Assembly (NCBI GenBank): GCA_963971425.1
Contig: OZ020521.1
Location: 2,358,501 to 2,422,500 of the forward strand
From: Bryoerythrophyllum caledonicum
Taxonomy: Eukaryota; Streptophyta; Bryopsida; Pottiales; Pottiaceae
Direction of reading: 5' to 3'
DNA length: 64,000 nucleotides
Shown here: piece after piece, positions 23,316 through 34,240 of the stretch
How positions within the stretch are numbered: position 1 is the first letter of the stretch
Layout of the letters: each line of letters starts with the position of its first letter
Notes under the pieces: model-generated
The model's database searches: none
What the model was told of the DNA's origin: nothing
The model's input: only the letters and a program-made list of their open reading frames with translations
Position numbers and translations under genes: made by a program

Positions 23316-24011
23316 GACTGCTGGGGGGCATATGTAGCACTTGCAGCCCCCATTTGCATTTCCAATTTTCCAGGTTCTCCATCCAAAAATAAATAAGCTA
23401 GAGGAAGGCCCAGCCAATTTTTTATTGGCGAATTTTCGCCACGTCCTAATTGTAAATCCACGTTGGCGAATTTGAAGCTAGTAAAATGATCATTTTTTTT
23501 TGAGTTGGTCGCCTTGAATTGACTGGCTGGGGCATCATGGCGGCCTGTCCCGCTCAGCCTCCCCCAGTCACCTCGCCGTCTCCACTCACCCAGCCTATCT
23601 CTCCATCGCTACCCCACTCCCCCATTGGATCCCATGCACGCCACCCTATTTCCCCATGAACAGTGCTCGCCAAACTCATTTCTCTCCCTCCCGCTTTGGT
23701 GTTTGCCAGCCGCTCTTGCTATTGATGATTCTATAGCCGTTCTCCCCCGTCGCGCCAATGTGCACTCGCCATGTCATCGCTTCTTCGTTTAGCATTTTAG
23801 TGCCAGGATTTTGCATTTTGGGAGTGTGGCAGGCTTTGTGATTTCGGCGTGGTGGGTTTTTAGAATTCTTTAATTGGCTGCTAGCGCACACACAGAAAGA
23901 TTTAAGTCCCCTCCCGAACCTCTCGATTACCTCAACTATTGTTTGCGTGAACTGTTTGACTGTGGTGCTTGTTTGCATTGGGATTGCATTTGTGCAATTT
24001 TCGTTGTTGTA
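23316..24011. other. 5' flank of the hAT pseudogene
   Basis: C/T-rich leader-like sequence without a gene of its own. A perfect hAT terminal repeat could not be picked out by eye. Confidence 0.4.
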
Positions 24012-26549
24012 ATGGCGCCCAAGCAGTCGATACTAACTAAGTTTCTGTATGGTGGCAGTGGTGAGGAAGTGGACTGGCTAGGGGTGGAAATTGGAGAGTT
24101 GCGGTTTGGCACCACGTAGGTGGTGGAGAGCGGTGGTAGCGCAACGCCGCCCAATGCTGATAGTGAATCCGTTCTGCCTTTTTTGTGTGCAGGTGCAGCT
24201 TCGGAGGGCGATACGGTGGCAGCTCCCGCATCGGAAATGCCTGTGCATGCGAGCTTGGAGGTGGAGGAGCTCGACCCTATTGTAGGGACTGCCGGTCATG
24301 AAATGGCCCGAGCTCGCCGGCGTGGGTACGAGAAGAACCGGCATTGGCAGGATACTTGGGCGGCGCATTTGCCTTGGGCAAAATCTGTGGTGTCTCCCAA
24401 TTGAGAAATTCGGCAGGTTTGATGCAGAACTTGTTCAGAGGTTGAGGGGCGTGACAAGCTCTTGGTCCGGAAAATTGATTCCTTGTGGAAGCATACTGGT
24501 CGCCGGAAGGCCCTCGCAAGCCATGGGAATCTCCGAGCACGTCAGTTTTATTTTCTCTCTGGAAATGCTCACGCTAAAAATGAAAAGATTTATTTTGCTC
24601 GTCATGGTAGGGTTGGGAGTATTGTTGTGCAACAAGTACAAGCCGCTGCAATGAAAGAGAGGCGTCGAAAATTAGTCCAGTTCAGGGCTGTCTTTTTTCT
24701 GCTTCAACAGAGACATCCTATGTCCGATTTCTGTGATTTACGTGAGCTTTTCGAAGTCCTTTGCGTCCCTAATCTCCCGAAAAAACACTGGTCTGTTGGG
24801 TTGGGATGGAATATGGCTGATCATATTGCAATGACCCTCGCTGCTCACACTAAAAAGGTGATATCCAGCGCTCAATTCATCTCCCTGTCCGCTGACGAGG
24901 TCACTACAGTCGACCATCAGTCCTGGTTGTCTATTCATTGCTATGTCTGTGTTCAATTTAAAAGAGTCCCCATACTGCTGTCCTTGAGTCGATTAGAGGA
25001 GGGGAATGGGGCCGCGGCTGTTGGGAGTGCAATACATGAGCAGGTTGCTTTTGACACTGGCTTGGACGATGTGGCTTTGGCTGGTCGAATTGTATGCTTT
25101 GAGGCGGATGGGGATAGTTTATTCCAGGGATGCTGAAATGGTGTCACTGTAAGCATGAGAAACCATGCTGCTCCATTTATGTTCGGTGTGCACTGCATGG
25201 CACATCGCACGAACCTGGCTGTAGAGCCACTCTCTAATCTTCCCATTGTAGCGAAATTAGAGAACCTCTGCCAGGCCATGTTCTCTTACTTCAGCAAGAG
25301 TCCTAAACGGCATTTGGAGTTCCAAAAACTTGCCGAAATAGAGGAAACAGAGGGCCTTCGAATGCTCTCAAACGTCAAGACACGTTGGATTTCATTGCTT
25401 TCTCCTTTGCGCAGGATCATGGCGTAATACAAGACACTGTTGGTCAAGATGTGCGAGGACGCTGCAGTGAATGAGCCGGAAATGACTGCGAAGCAAATGG
25501 CTGCTCGGGAGTGTGCTCGAAGGAATTACGATTCCCTTTGTGATGTCGACACCTTGCTGGCCCTGCCCTGTATTCTGCCAATGCTGAAATCTGTAGATTC
25601 CCTAATGAAGTTTGCTCAATCCAATAACGTGTTTGTTGCTGATTATGTTGTTGCTATCCGGATTTGCCAAACTGAACTGTACATGATGTACAGTGACGAT
25701 GCCACGGCTTGGCAGCAGCAGCATTTCGGCATGTTTTTTGATATTCTCAACAATAATTCCTACGCTATAGCACAGGAGTGGGTTACTGACCTGAACATTG
25801 GAGATGTGTAGTTGTCATTCAGAATTGGTGACCATACGTATCCTGCTCACTCGATCTATGCCATCAGCGGGAAGAAGCTGCCGGTGTCTCAACCGGATTT
25901 GGAGCGTATCATTAGCTTAGTCAAGGGGCAATGCCAAGATGCCGCTGAGTTGCTACGGCTGGAACTGGACACCCGGTTTCCTGAGGTAGAACTCATGAAT
26001 GCTTTGGGAATAGTATTTCCACAATATTGGCTCCAAACTAACACTGATGATTTGTTCATTTTGCACCTGAAAACCTTGAAGGCGCAGTATAGTATGTGCC
26101 GCGAGGTGAACTTCGGCACCACTGTAGAACCTGAGATGAAGCAGATTGACCCCATTGTTGATGGGCAAAATCTTAGCTTGCAGTCCATTCTCTTTAAGCT
26201 CACAATGAAGTCGCACGCCAAGGCTGCCATGCAAGAACCGCACGATCAAAATCCTGTGACGAAGCTCTGGTCTCAGGTTGGCCAGAATGCTCTTATGCTC
26301 AATCCGCTTTCAGAGTATATAAAGGTGGCGGAAATTGCCATTATGGCTGTGCTAGGCGGTGTGGAAGATGAGAGGACTTTCTCCACGTTAAGTTTCGTGA
26401 AATCGAAACTCAGGAACCGCCTCGGTGGGCACCTGGACTCATGTGTCAAGCTGTATTCACAGCAATTCTTTACCTTGGGAACGTTCCCTTTCCATGCGGC
26501 GATGAGCAACTGGCGAAATGAATCTATGCGAAGGGGTGCGGATCAGTAA
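24012..26549 (+). pseudogene. hAT-family transposase, single frame with six stops
   Basis: One frame runs from ATG 24012 (MAPKQSILTKFL) to the stop at 26547-26549, 845 codons, with no frameshift. In-frame stops are at 24117 (TAG), 24402 (TGA), 24420 (TGA), 25134 (TGA), 25425 (TAA) and 25809 (TAG). Family signs are an N-terminal Cys-type finger (CRTCSEVEGRDKLL then DSLWKHTGRRKA), SLSADEVTTVDHQSWLSIH, the VHCMAHRTNLAVEPLS block, KTRWISLLSPLRRIM, and a C-terminal dimerisation region with GGVEDERTFSTLSFVKSKLR. hAT transposases move DNA by cut-and-paste in the nucleus. The stops are compatible with C-to-T changes, fitting a silenced, methylated copy. No 8-bp target duplication was identified. Confidence 0.88.
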
Positions 26550-26959
26550 GTGCTTTGTTTCCACTATCTCGGCGAGTATTTGATTTCAGATTAAATACAT
26601 TACTAACTTGGGTGGGGGGATGGGACTGCTACCTGCACTGGGTAAGGCCGATCTCGGCTGGGGTTCAACTCCTCTTAGCAGAAAATAAAACTGATGTTTT
26701 TTGCTTGTGTATGATGTTTGTTGCTTGTGTGTGATACGTGTGATTTTTTGTTTATGCTTATGTCTAGTTTTTATGATGCTTGTCGCCGTTTGTACCACTC
26801 GGGACTCCCGAGCCTCGCCATATTTGCTCCTCTTCCACTGTCCATATCGCCATTAGCATAGTAGAATTCTGAAGTTTGTCGCCACAGTGAACAATGAACT
26901 ACATATATAGTTCCTACGTAACTGTAGAATCAGTCGCCGGTGACGAGGGGTGAGATGTG

Positions 26960-27415
26960 AAAAGTAGCCACTTTTACACAGTGGTGAAAAAAAAATGCCA
27001 CATCAGCTACTCTGTGGACCCTGAGGTTATGTGTCGCACACCCTTCGGAAATTCATAAAAAATTGGCTGCTTCGGAAGGCCTGGGAGGATATGCTCAAGC
27101 TCTGCACTCAAGTTTCGGAGAAGAGCGAGTTTTACGCTAAGCGCTTCAAGTTGCAATGGTGTTGCAATGATGTTCTTGCTTCTTGGACCGACAAGAGACC
27201 GAACTGGAAGCTGCTTTCCAGTTACTTTACCAGTAGGAGTAGTTTTAACAGGACCCTTTCTAACACATTGTTTGTTACTAACAACTGACCCGGCCCGGGC
27301 CCCGGCCCGGCCTCGCCGGCCTTGGCGGGGGCTCGCCTTGTTTCCTTTCTTGCAGTAAAGCTTTCCTTTACTTGTGTCAAAAAAAAAAATTAAAAAAATT
27401 AAAAAATAAAATAAG
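26960..27415 (+). mobile_element. poly(A)-tailed retroelement fragment (LINE 3' end or SINE)
   Basis: An 85-codon open frame at 27031-27288 (WEDMLKLCTQVSEKSEFYAK) is followed by a G/C-rich stretch (CCGGCCTCGCCGGCC) and an A-rich tail from about 27379 with AAAAAATTAAAAAAATTAAA. The tail and the C-rich 3' region suggest a 5'-truncated non-LTR copy. The protein frame has no sure domain. Family is not determined. Confidence 0.45.
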
Positions 27416-27456
27416 GTAAGCCCCCTAAAACAGACAAGTTAGAGCCTGGTTCGATG

Positions 27457-27817
27457 TAATGCCCGACCCGTCATCTCTTATGGGGTCGGGTCACTTCCAT
27501 GTAGCCAACCTTCCACCCTACCCGAAAAAGAACCATCGGGTGTAGCGAATTATCTCGGGCATGGTGGAGCATATTTACAAGCCTGTCAACCTCCCCTTCC
27601 TCCCAACATACTAATCAGAGCAATGACGCATGAAGAACTTCAAGGAAGGACCTCTCAGATTCTCTTAATAAAGGTAATTGGGATACTACTTGGAAGCATC
27701 TAAAGCCTTGGGTTGATTAAAATAGTTCACGGGTGTGATGCATGGAAGTGGCCCTACATATTCTTCCCTACATTTTGCAAGTAGGGAAGCTACAGTAATA
27801 ATTCGGGTCGGGCATTA
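27457..27817. mobile_element. foldback MITE (TAATGCCCGACCCG termini)
   Basis: TAATGCCCGACCCG at 27457-27470 is matched exactly by its reverse complement at 27804-27817. The 361-bp unit has no coding capacity. A TA target site is possible because both ends carry TA, but this is not certain. Superfamily is unassigned. Confidence 0.65.
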
Positions 27818-28192
27818 TATGGAAATTCGCCCTTAAGGAATGTGCATATATGGAGAGAGGAGATAATTATACTATTATTTTTCAGTGATAGCCAATAGAA
27901 TTACAATTCCAACCGAAGAGATTTCATATTTTTTTGATATAAATTGAATTAGTTATGAATTTTCAAACTATGCAGCCATGTTTAATCGGTGGCCAGTAGT
28001 AGGTACCCCCATAACCAACCACCAAACCTAAGGGTCTTGACTAATAGCAAACCTCCATTTTGAGGTGAGTTGGTGGTAATGGGATGGAAGAGGGTTGGGT
28101 ATACCCCAATTTTATAGGCGTTGGCTACGGGTTTTTGTTAGTTATGGGGGCCCTTCCCTAAAAGGAGCCAGGTTTTACCCCACCACCCCTCT

Positions 28193-28478
28193 CGAACCTC
28201 GGCCCAAGGCAAATTGACCCCCTCGTTGGTACTTATCCGAAGGGACCACATGGTGGTGGGACCAAACCTGGCCCCTATTTTGTTTTTGGATGGGGCCCTA
28301 TTTTTGGCAAAGGTATTGTAAAGCAATCAATGGCAGTAGGCTCCAAATTTGTCCAAAAAATCCAAAAAAAGCCTCTGGACCCCCCAAAATAAGAGGGCCA
28401 GAAAAATGACCCTGTTAAGACGGGGCCCACCTCGGGTAAGTACCGGGGTCAATTCGCCCTGGGCCGAACCTCGTACCA
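28193..28478. mobile_element. long imperfect inverted repeat (foldback element)
   Basis: The left arm (about 28193-28300: CGAACCTCGGCCCAAGGC, AATTGACCCC, GGTACTTATCCGA) pairs with the right arm (about 28360-28478: TCGGGTAAGTACCGGGGTC, GGGCCGAACCTCG). Arms are 85-90 percent complementary by eye. It is non-coding and its end points are approximate. Confidence 0.6.
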
Positions 28479-28479
28479 C

Positions 28480-29460
28480 CGAAGCATGTGAGATCGGTCC
28501 AACGAGAATTCAATCTGGGCCAACTGGTACCTAACTGGAAACCATCTTGCACTTCCCTTATTCCCTGCTTTTCGTCGTGCTAATTTCGTCCCTCTTTCAT
28601 TAATGACGCTTCAACTATTATCCCAGGCCGTGTTGTTTTTGGGGCAAGTATCTCTTACTTTTACTTTATGAGCTTGGATTGTGCACCTTTTACTAAAAAC
28701 CTTGAGATTCGTCTGTCATTATTGGCGATGCTAAAATCCATGTGGCTCTTTATGCATGGTAGAGAAGAATATAATTCGAGTTCCAGTTGATTTCGCCTTT
28801 TCTTTCTGGGCCTCCGTGTGTGTGATTTATGTGGGTTGATGAGAAGATTGGCAGCCTTTTCTTACTTCTTTTTAATACCCTTAAACGACGGCGACAGTTC
28901 TCATTTGAACTCTGGAAGTACCTTGGATTAAAGAGTGGTGACAACCCGATGTCAAGTTCACTATTACATCTGATTCACACCACTTTCACACTCACAAGGG
29001 TCATTTACACTTGGGGCAGAAGGGGGTGCGGGTGCAAGAGGGTTTACTTTTTTTGTCTCCAAGTTTGTAGAAGGGGGCGGCAACCGGGTGCAAGAGTGGG
29101 TGCAGCCACACCCACTATGAAGTGGGTGCGGGTGCAACGAAGTGGGTGCGGTAAGGTTGACGAGACTCTTATTTACTACTTTCAATGGCAAGATTACTTT
29201 AAGCTCCATTTCAAAATTTTTAAAATTCAATTATAATTTTGACTCTATGAGTTGCAAGTTTAAAAAAATACGACTGGAATATTTGAAAGTTGCCTTAAAG
29301 TAAAAAAGACACAATTACAACATGATAAGTCTTATCAAGTTCATATTTTAACAATTTTATAAAATTAAAAATACAAAGTAAAAGTTTTCTACTTCAAGAT
29401 TAAATGGTCTAAATTAAAAGTAATCAATTTGAAATTCTAATTTTATAAAGTAAATAGCAA
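28480..29460. other. non-coding stretch with GGGTGC minisatellite
   Basis: No gene is supported. Between about 29010 and 29155 the motif GTGGGTGCGGGTGCAA recurs several times in degenerate form, giving rise to spurious Gly/Arg-rich frames. The right part is AT-rich and may be the outer flank of the Harbinger element. Confidence 0.45.
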
Positions 29461-30546
29461 TCATACTACTAAAATCATAATCCGCGTAGTGAACCACACA
29501 GTGATCAATCGCGCAGTCAACCGTGCACTGAACTATAGGAATGGTGCAGACAACCGCGCGGTTAATTGCGCAGGCAACCGCATAGTGAATCATGTTACCT
29601 TTTTTTTAAAATATAGTTTGTAATATAAAAACTACATTAAAAATGGTTGGATGAATGCGTTGCAAAGCATTAGCTTGAGTTTTTGGGTGTGAAAAAATTG
29701 CATTTGCGTATTGCAATTTGTGCTCTTGATTACAAATTTGACGTTAAAAATATTTTTTGAGTTAAGTGCTTACTAAAAGATTGAATTGTAAATTATGAGT
29801 TGTAAACTTGGAATGAAAAAGTTGTGAAGTTGGAGTTGTGATCTTGGAGGTTGGCATACAAAGTTGGAGTTGTGAAATTGCATATTCGAGTTGTGGAGAT
29901 TGAAATTACAAGTTTGAGGTGAGATTGCAAGTTTTGAGATTTTAATTGCAAATTGAGATTGTGGGTGTGTGAAATTGAGATTGTAATCGCAAGTTGAGAT
30001 TGTGGGTGTGTGAAGTTTACATTTGAGTGTTGCAATTTGTGCTTATCCAAAATGAATTTGAAACTCTTGATAACAAATTTGACGTTCATAACATTTTTGA
30101 AATTCCATGTTAATATGCAAAAAATCTAAAACCTAATTTTTTATTTTTTATTCTATTCTATTACATAATTAAAATTCATGCATAGGTTTCAAAGACATTT
30201 ATATTTATGTAGATTGTTGTTTCCTTTCTTTTTTATATTTTGTGATATAAAAACTACATTAAAATGGTTGAACTAATGCATTGCAAAGCAAGCGCCAACT
30301 ACTATTATTATTATTATTATTATTATTGTTATACTACTAAAATCATAATCTACGCAATGAACCACGCAGCGATCAACCACGCAGTCAACCGTGCAGTGAA
30401 CTACAGGAAGGATGTAGTCAATCGCGCAGTTAATTGCAGTCAACCGTGCAATGAATCATGTTACCTTTTTTATTTGTAGTTTGTAATATAAAAACTACAC
30501 TGAAATGGTTGGACTAATGCGTTGCAAAGCAACCGCCAATTGCTAG
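29461..30546 (+). mobile_element. non-autonomous Helitron-type element, left copy
   Basis: The 5' end is TCATACTACTAAAATC, close to the TCTMTACTAYTAAAA start of plant Helitrons. The 3' end has a hairpin (GTTGC-AAA-GCAAC) about 10 bases before a terminal CTAG. The flanks are A on the left and T on the right, the known A^T Helitron target. Length is 1086 bp, without a helicase gene. Inside are two more copies of the terminal motifs (ACTACTAAAATCATAATC again at about 30333) and a (TAT)n microsatellite at 30300-30330, so it is a composite. An almost identical copy lies inverted at 32401-33498. Confidence 0.8.
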
Positions 30547-30679
30547 TTAAGTATAAAATCGACTTTTTTACTTCTATGACCAATATAAATATTATAAATG
30601 TGCAATGTTATATTTGTTATATTCACTAAGTATATTGAATTTTTTTATTTTTTTATTAGAATCTAAAACATTGGCGGCA

Positions 30680-31999
30680 ATGGCAAGAATTAGTACACCT
30701 AAATTAAAACATTGCAAACAATTGATTAACATATATTTTAGAGAAAGACAAAAAAGAGTCTCAGATGACAATGATGAATTTTATATGCTCATATTTCTCT
30801 TATTTTTATCTTCATTCTCATCTATTCCAAAACCACGATATTATCTTCCAAATAGAACTATGTGGTTGGACTATCGGCAAAAAGTATTATGGGAAGAAAT
30901 TTGCACAAAAGAGTGGATGCGTAGAGGAGATCTTTTAGATAGCCGTTGGACAAAAGAGTTTAGAATGACTCATAGACAATTTTATAAACTTGTCGAAATG
31001 TTGTCTCCATTCATCACCAAAGAAAAGACAACACTGAGGGACCCAATTCCCAATGATAAAGTTTTGGCTATTGTTTTGCATAGATTGGCATATGGTGGCT
31101 TTGTATACATTGGTGGTCATTACTTGGGTGTATCGGCTGCAACCACATCCAAGTTCACCCATAAAATTTGTCAAGTTTTAGTGAATCAATTTTATAATCG
31201 TTACATCCGTATTCCAAAAGGTGATGAATTACAAGACATTATGATGGGTTTTGGAAATTTAACTGGAATACCGTATATGTGGGGAGAAATTGACAAAAGT
31301 CATATACGCTTAGCTAGAAAACCAACTACACAACAAATTTCTGCCGACTATTTGAATCGTTTGAAATTTCACTCAATATTATTACAAGGTGTTTGTGATT
31401 ATAGGCAGCGATTTTTAAATGTTTGTGTACAAGCACCTGGAGGTTGCCATAATGTTGCCTACCTTCGATCGTCTATATTGTGGAAAATGCTTCAAACAGA
31501 CCAACTTCCACATAATCAAGTTTACAAAGTAAATGGGAAAAACATCCAACCATATTTGCTTGGAGACTCTGCATATCCTCTACGGATAGGATTAATGAAA
31601 TGTTATAATTCTACTAAATGTGGAGATTCAAAAAAAGATTTATTTGATAAGAAGTGGAGAGCTGGTAGAGTTAAAATTGAAAATGCGTTTGGAATTCTTA
31701 AAATGAAGTTTCAAATATTAAAAAATATGAATGTTAAATTAGAATATGCTCCAATAATAGTCACAACTTGTTGTATACTTCATGACTTCTTAATTGAAGA
31801 ATGAGATGTTGGTAGTGATGACTTTGATAAAGAACTTAATTCTACTAAAGCCATGTCCTCAAAATTCATTCTAGAGGTTGAAAAAATATCAGAAAATATT
31901 GCTAAGCAAAATAGGGAAGTCTTATTTGAGAATTGGCTTGAAAAAAAATACAAAAGTGAAATCTTGAAGTTGAAAAGACAATTGGCAAAGAAAATATAG
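30680..31999 (+). pseudogene. PIF/Harbinger transposase (DDE_Tnp_4 type)
   Basis: The open frame 30605-31804 has its most credible start at ATG 30680 (MARISTPKLK); a TTTTTATTAG acceptor-like stretch precedes it. The DDE triad is clear, numbering from 30605: Asp230 in GEIDKSHI, Asp321 in LLGDSAYP and Glu359 in VKIENAFGILK. Family blocks GGFVYIGGHYLGVS and CCILHDFLIEE are present. A TGA at 31802-31804 ends the frame, yet coding-like sequence (DVGSDDFDKELN, ENWLEKKYKSEILKLKRQ) continues in phase to about 31999, so the true protein was probably 65 residues longer. Such transposases act in the nucleus with a Myb/SANT partner; one lies downstream at 33508. Catalytic residues are intact. Confidence 0.9.
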
Positions 32000-32400
32000 C
32001 TAAAAAAAATGAAATTGTCACCACTATAACATTGTAATCAAGCTCATGGCTCTAGAGATTTTCTCTTAGTTTATTAGGAGATATTAAATATACATTTTTA
32101 TTGTGATTTTAGATTATGGGCACCTCAATAACTTTTATGTAAAAGATATTTTAATTTCACATTTCATTTTACTTTTATGCAAAAACTATTTTAATTTTAA
32201 TTTTAGATTTCATTTTATTTTTTGGTAAAAGATGTTATAAATTTAGATTTCATTTTACTTTTATTCCAAAATTTTGAAAGTATATAAACAATGTAAGTAT
32301 TTTATTTTTTTATTTATATAAAAAACATACATGAGATTATATTCTTGGTATAGCTTCAATTATAATTGATTACCTATTTATCCACCTATTATATATATTA
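32000..32400. other. AT-rich 3' flank of the transposase
   Basis: No gene. AT-rich sequence with short repeats (CATTTTACTTTTATG) that probably served as the 3' UTR of the transposase gene or the spacer to the Myb/SANT ORF before the Helitron entered. Confidence 0.5.
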
Positions 32401-32619
32401 CTAGCAATTGGCGGTTGCTTTGCAACGCATTAGTCCAACCATTTCAGTGTAGTTTTTATATTACAAACTACAAATAAAAAAGGTAACATGATTCATTGCA
32501 CGGTTGACTGCAATTAACTGCGCGATTGACTACATCCTTCCTGTAGTTCACTGCACGGTTGACTGCGTGGTTGATCGTTGCGTGGTTCATTGCGTAGATT
32601 ATGATTTTAGTAGTATAAC

Positions 32620-32656
<37 letters not shown>

Positions 32657-33498
32657 GTAGTTGGCGCTTGCTTTGCAATGCATTAGTTCAACCATTTTAA
32701 TGTAGTTTTTATATCACAAAATATAAAAAAGAAAGGAAACAACAATCTACATAAATATAAATGTCTTTGAAACCTATGCATGAATTTTAATTATGTAATA
32801 GAATAGAATAAAAAATAAAAAATTAGGTTTTAGATTTTTTGCATATTAACATGGAATTTCAAAAATGTTATGAACGTCAAATTTGTTATCAAGAGTTTCA
32901 AATTCATTTTGGATAAGCACAAATTGCAACACTCAAATGTAAACTTCACACACCCACAATCTCAACTTGCGATTACAATCTCAATTTCACACACCCACAA
33001 TCTCAATTTGCAATTAAAATCTCAAAACTTGCAATCTCACCTCAAACTTGTAATTTCAATCTCCACAACTCGAATATGCAATTTCACAACTCCAACTTTG
33101 TATGCCAACCTCCAAGATCACAACTCCAACTTCACAACTTTTTCATTCCAAGTTTACAACTCATAATTTACAATTCAATCTTTTAGTAAGCACTTAACTC
33201 AAAAAATATTTTTAACGTCAAATTTGTAATCAAGAGCACAAATTGCAATACGCAAATGCAATTTTTTCACACCCAAAAACTCAAGCTAATGCTTTGCAAC
33301 GCATTCATCCAACCATTTTTAATGTAGTTTTTATATTACAAACTATATTTTAAAAAAAAGGTAACATGATTCACTATGCGGTTGCCTGCGCAATTAACCG
33401 CGCGGTTGTCTGCACCATTCCTATAGTTCAGTGCACGGTTGACTGCGCGATTGATCACTGTGTGGTTCACTACGCGGATTATGATTTTAGTAGTATGA
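32401..33498 (-). mobile_element. non-autonomous Helitron-type element, right copy (inverted)
   Basis: Read on the minus strand it starts TCATACTACTAAAATC at 33498 and ends CTAG at 32401, with A before and T after, as for the left copy. Length is 1098 bp; the 12-bp excess equals four extra units of the internal trinucleotide repeat. A 98-codon non-coding frame inside is identical in both copies, and another differs at one residue, so identity is above 99 percent. It lies 9 bp before the ATG of the Myb/SANT ORF. Confidence 0.8.
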
Positions 33499-33507
33499 TT
33501 ATAATTT

Positions 33508-34009
33508 ATGGCTTCTTCAAAAGATGATAGTTCAAAAGAAGGCATCAAAAAAGGCTCTACAGAGGGTCGTAAAATAGTAGGAAAAACTGACATAGCTATA
33601 TGGACTCCTCAAGAAGTCAATCTTCTTTTGACATATTATAATGATAAATTTTTAAACCTTAATATGGGAAATTTTAAAAAACGCCATTGGCAAGAATGTT
33701 CTACAGTTGTAAATGAAGGTAGAAATATCATTGATTGTCGATCGAAAACAGCAGAGCAATGCAAATCAAAATGGAAATCATTGTCACGCAGATATGTAGC
33801 TGAGCGAAGTGCGGGAGTATCAAACAGGGGGTGTGAAATCTTCTTGGGATTTGTTTTCAAGGATGGATGATATTATTGGATCTAATCCCAAAATTATTGG
33901 AGTACCTGGAGGCAAAGACACTGGACAATCTTCACCAATGAGATTTTAAAAATAATGGATTCAAATGAAGAAATGGAAAAAGAAAGTAAAAAAATTGAAA
34001 TAGAAGGAA
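33508..34009 (+). pseudogene. Myb/SANT-like (trihelix) protein of the Harbinger element, 5' part
   Basis: The ORF begins MASSKDDSSKEG and contains a Myb/SANT or trihelix DNA-binding domain: IAIWTPQEVNLLLTYYND, then RHWQECSTVVN and SKTAEQCKSKWKSLSRRY (about residues 30-105). Harbinger elements use such a protein to bring the transposase to the ends. After about 33835 the likely reading changes phase (SSWDLFSRMDDIIG), and it changes again near 33940 (MDSNEEMEKESKKIEIEG), so this copy is broken. At 34009 it is cut by the LINE; the matching 3' part resumes at 46218. The acidic tail on the other side continues the same phase. Confidence 0.8.
33999..34009. repeat. target-site duplication of the LINE, left copy
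   Basis: AATAGAAGGAA here is repeated exactly at 46218-46228, flanking the 12.2-kb minus-strand LINE. The two ends of the Myb/SANT reading frame meet in phase across it. Confidence 0.8.
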
Positions 34010-34240
34010 GAAGAAGAAGAAGAACGCCGGTCCCCGAAGGTGGCCGGCGTGAATGAAGTGTCCATTCATTCCACCACTAAGTCCATGCCCACCGGGCATG
34101 GGTTAGTAGTATGGAACTACTTCCCCATTTCGAGGGTAGACACTATGTACCCAGTAACAAGTAACCAATAACAAAGGGACCCAAGGTCCCATTGGTTTCC
34201 AAAAGAGAGAGGGCGAGTACGGTGGAATGCAAATGTAGGT

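Noticed and set aside
24012-26549. Stops as sites of U-to-C RNA editing or stop-codon reassignment
   Set aside because: Such editing is known in plant organelles, whereas this is nuclear transposon DNA; methylation decay explains the stops.
26600-26700. GGTTCAACTCC, a B-box-like word, with an A-box-like stretch upstream
   Set aside because: No cloverleaf can be drawn and no tail or duplication is seen; a tRNA or SINE is not supported.
30264-30479. Tyr-rich frame at the TAT microsatellite, and its twin at 32468-32695
   Set aside because: Produced by the trinucleotide repeat and Helitron terminal motifs; not protein coding.
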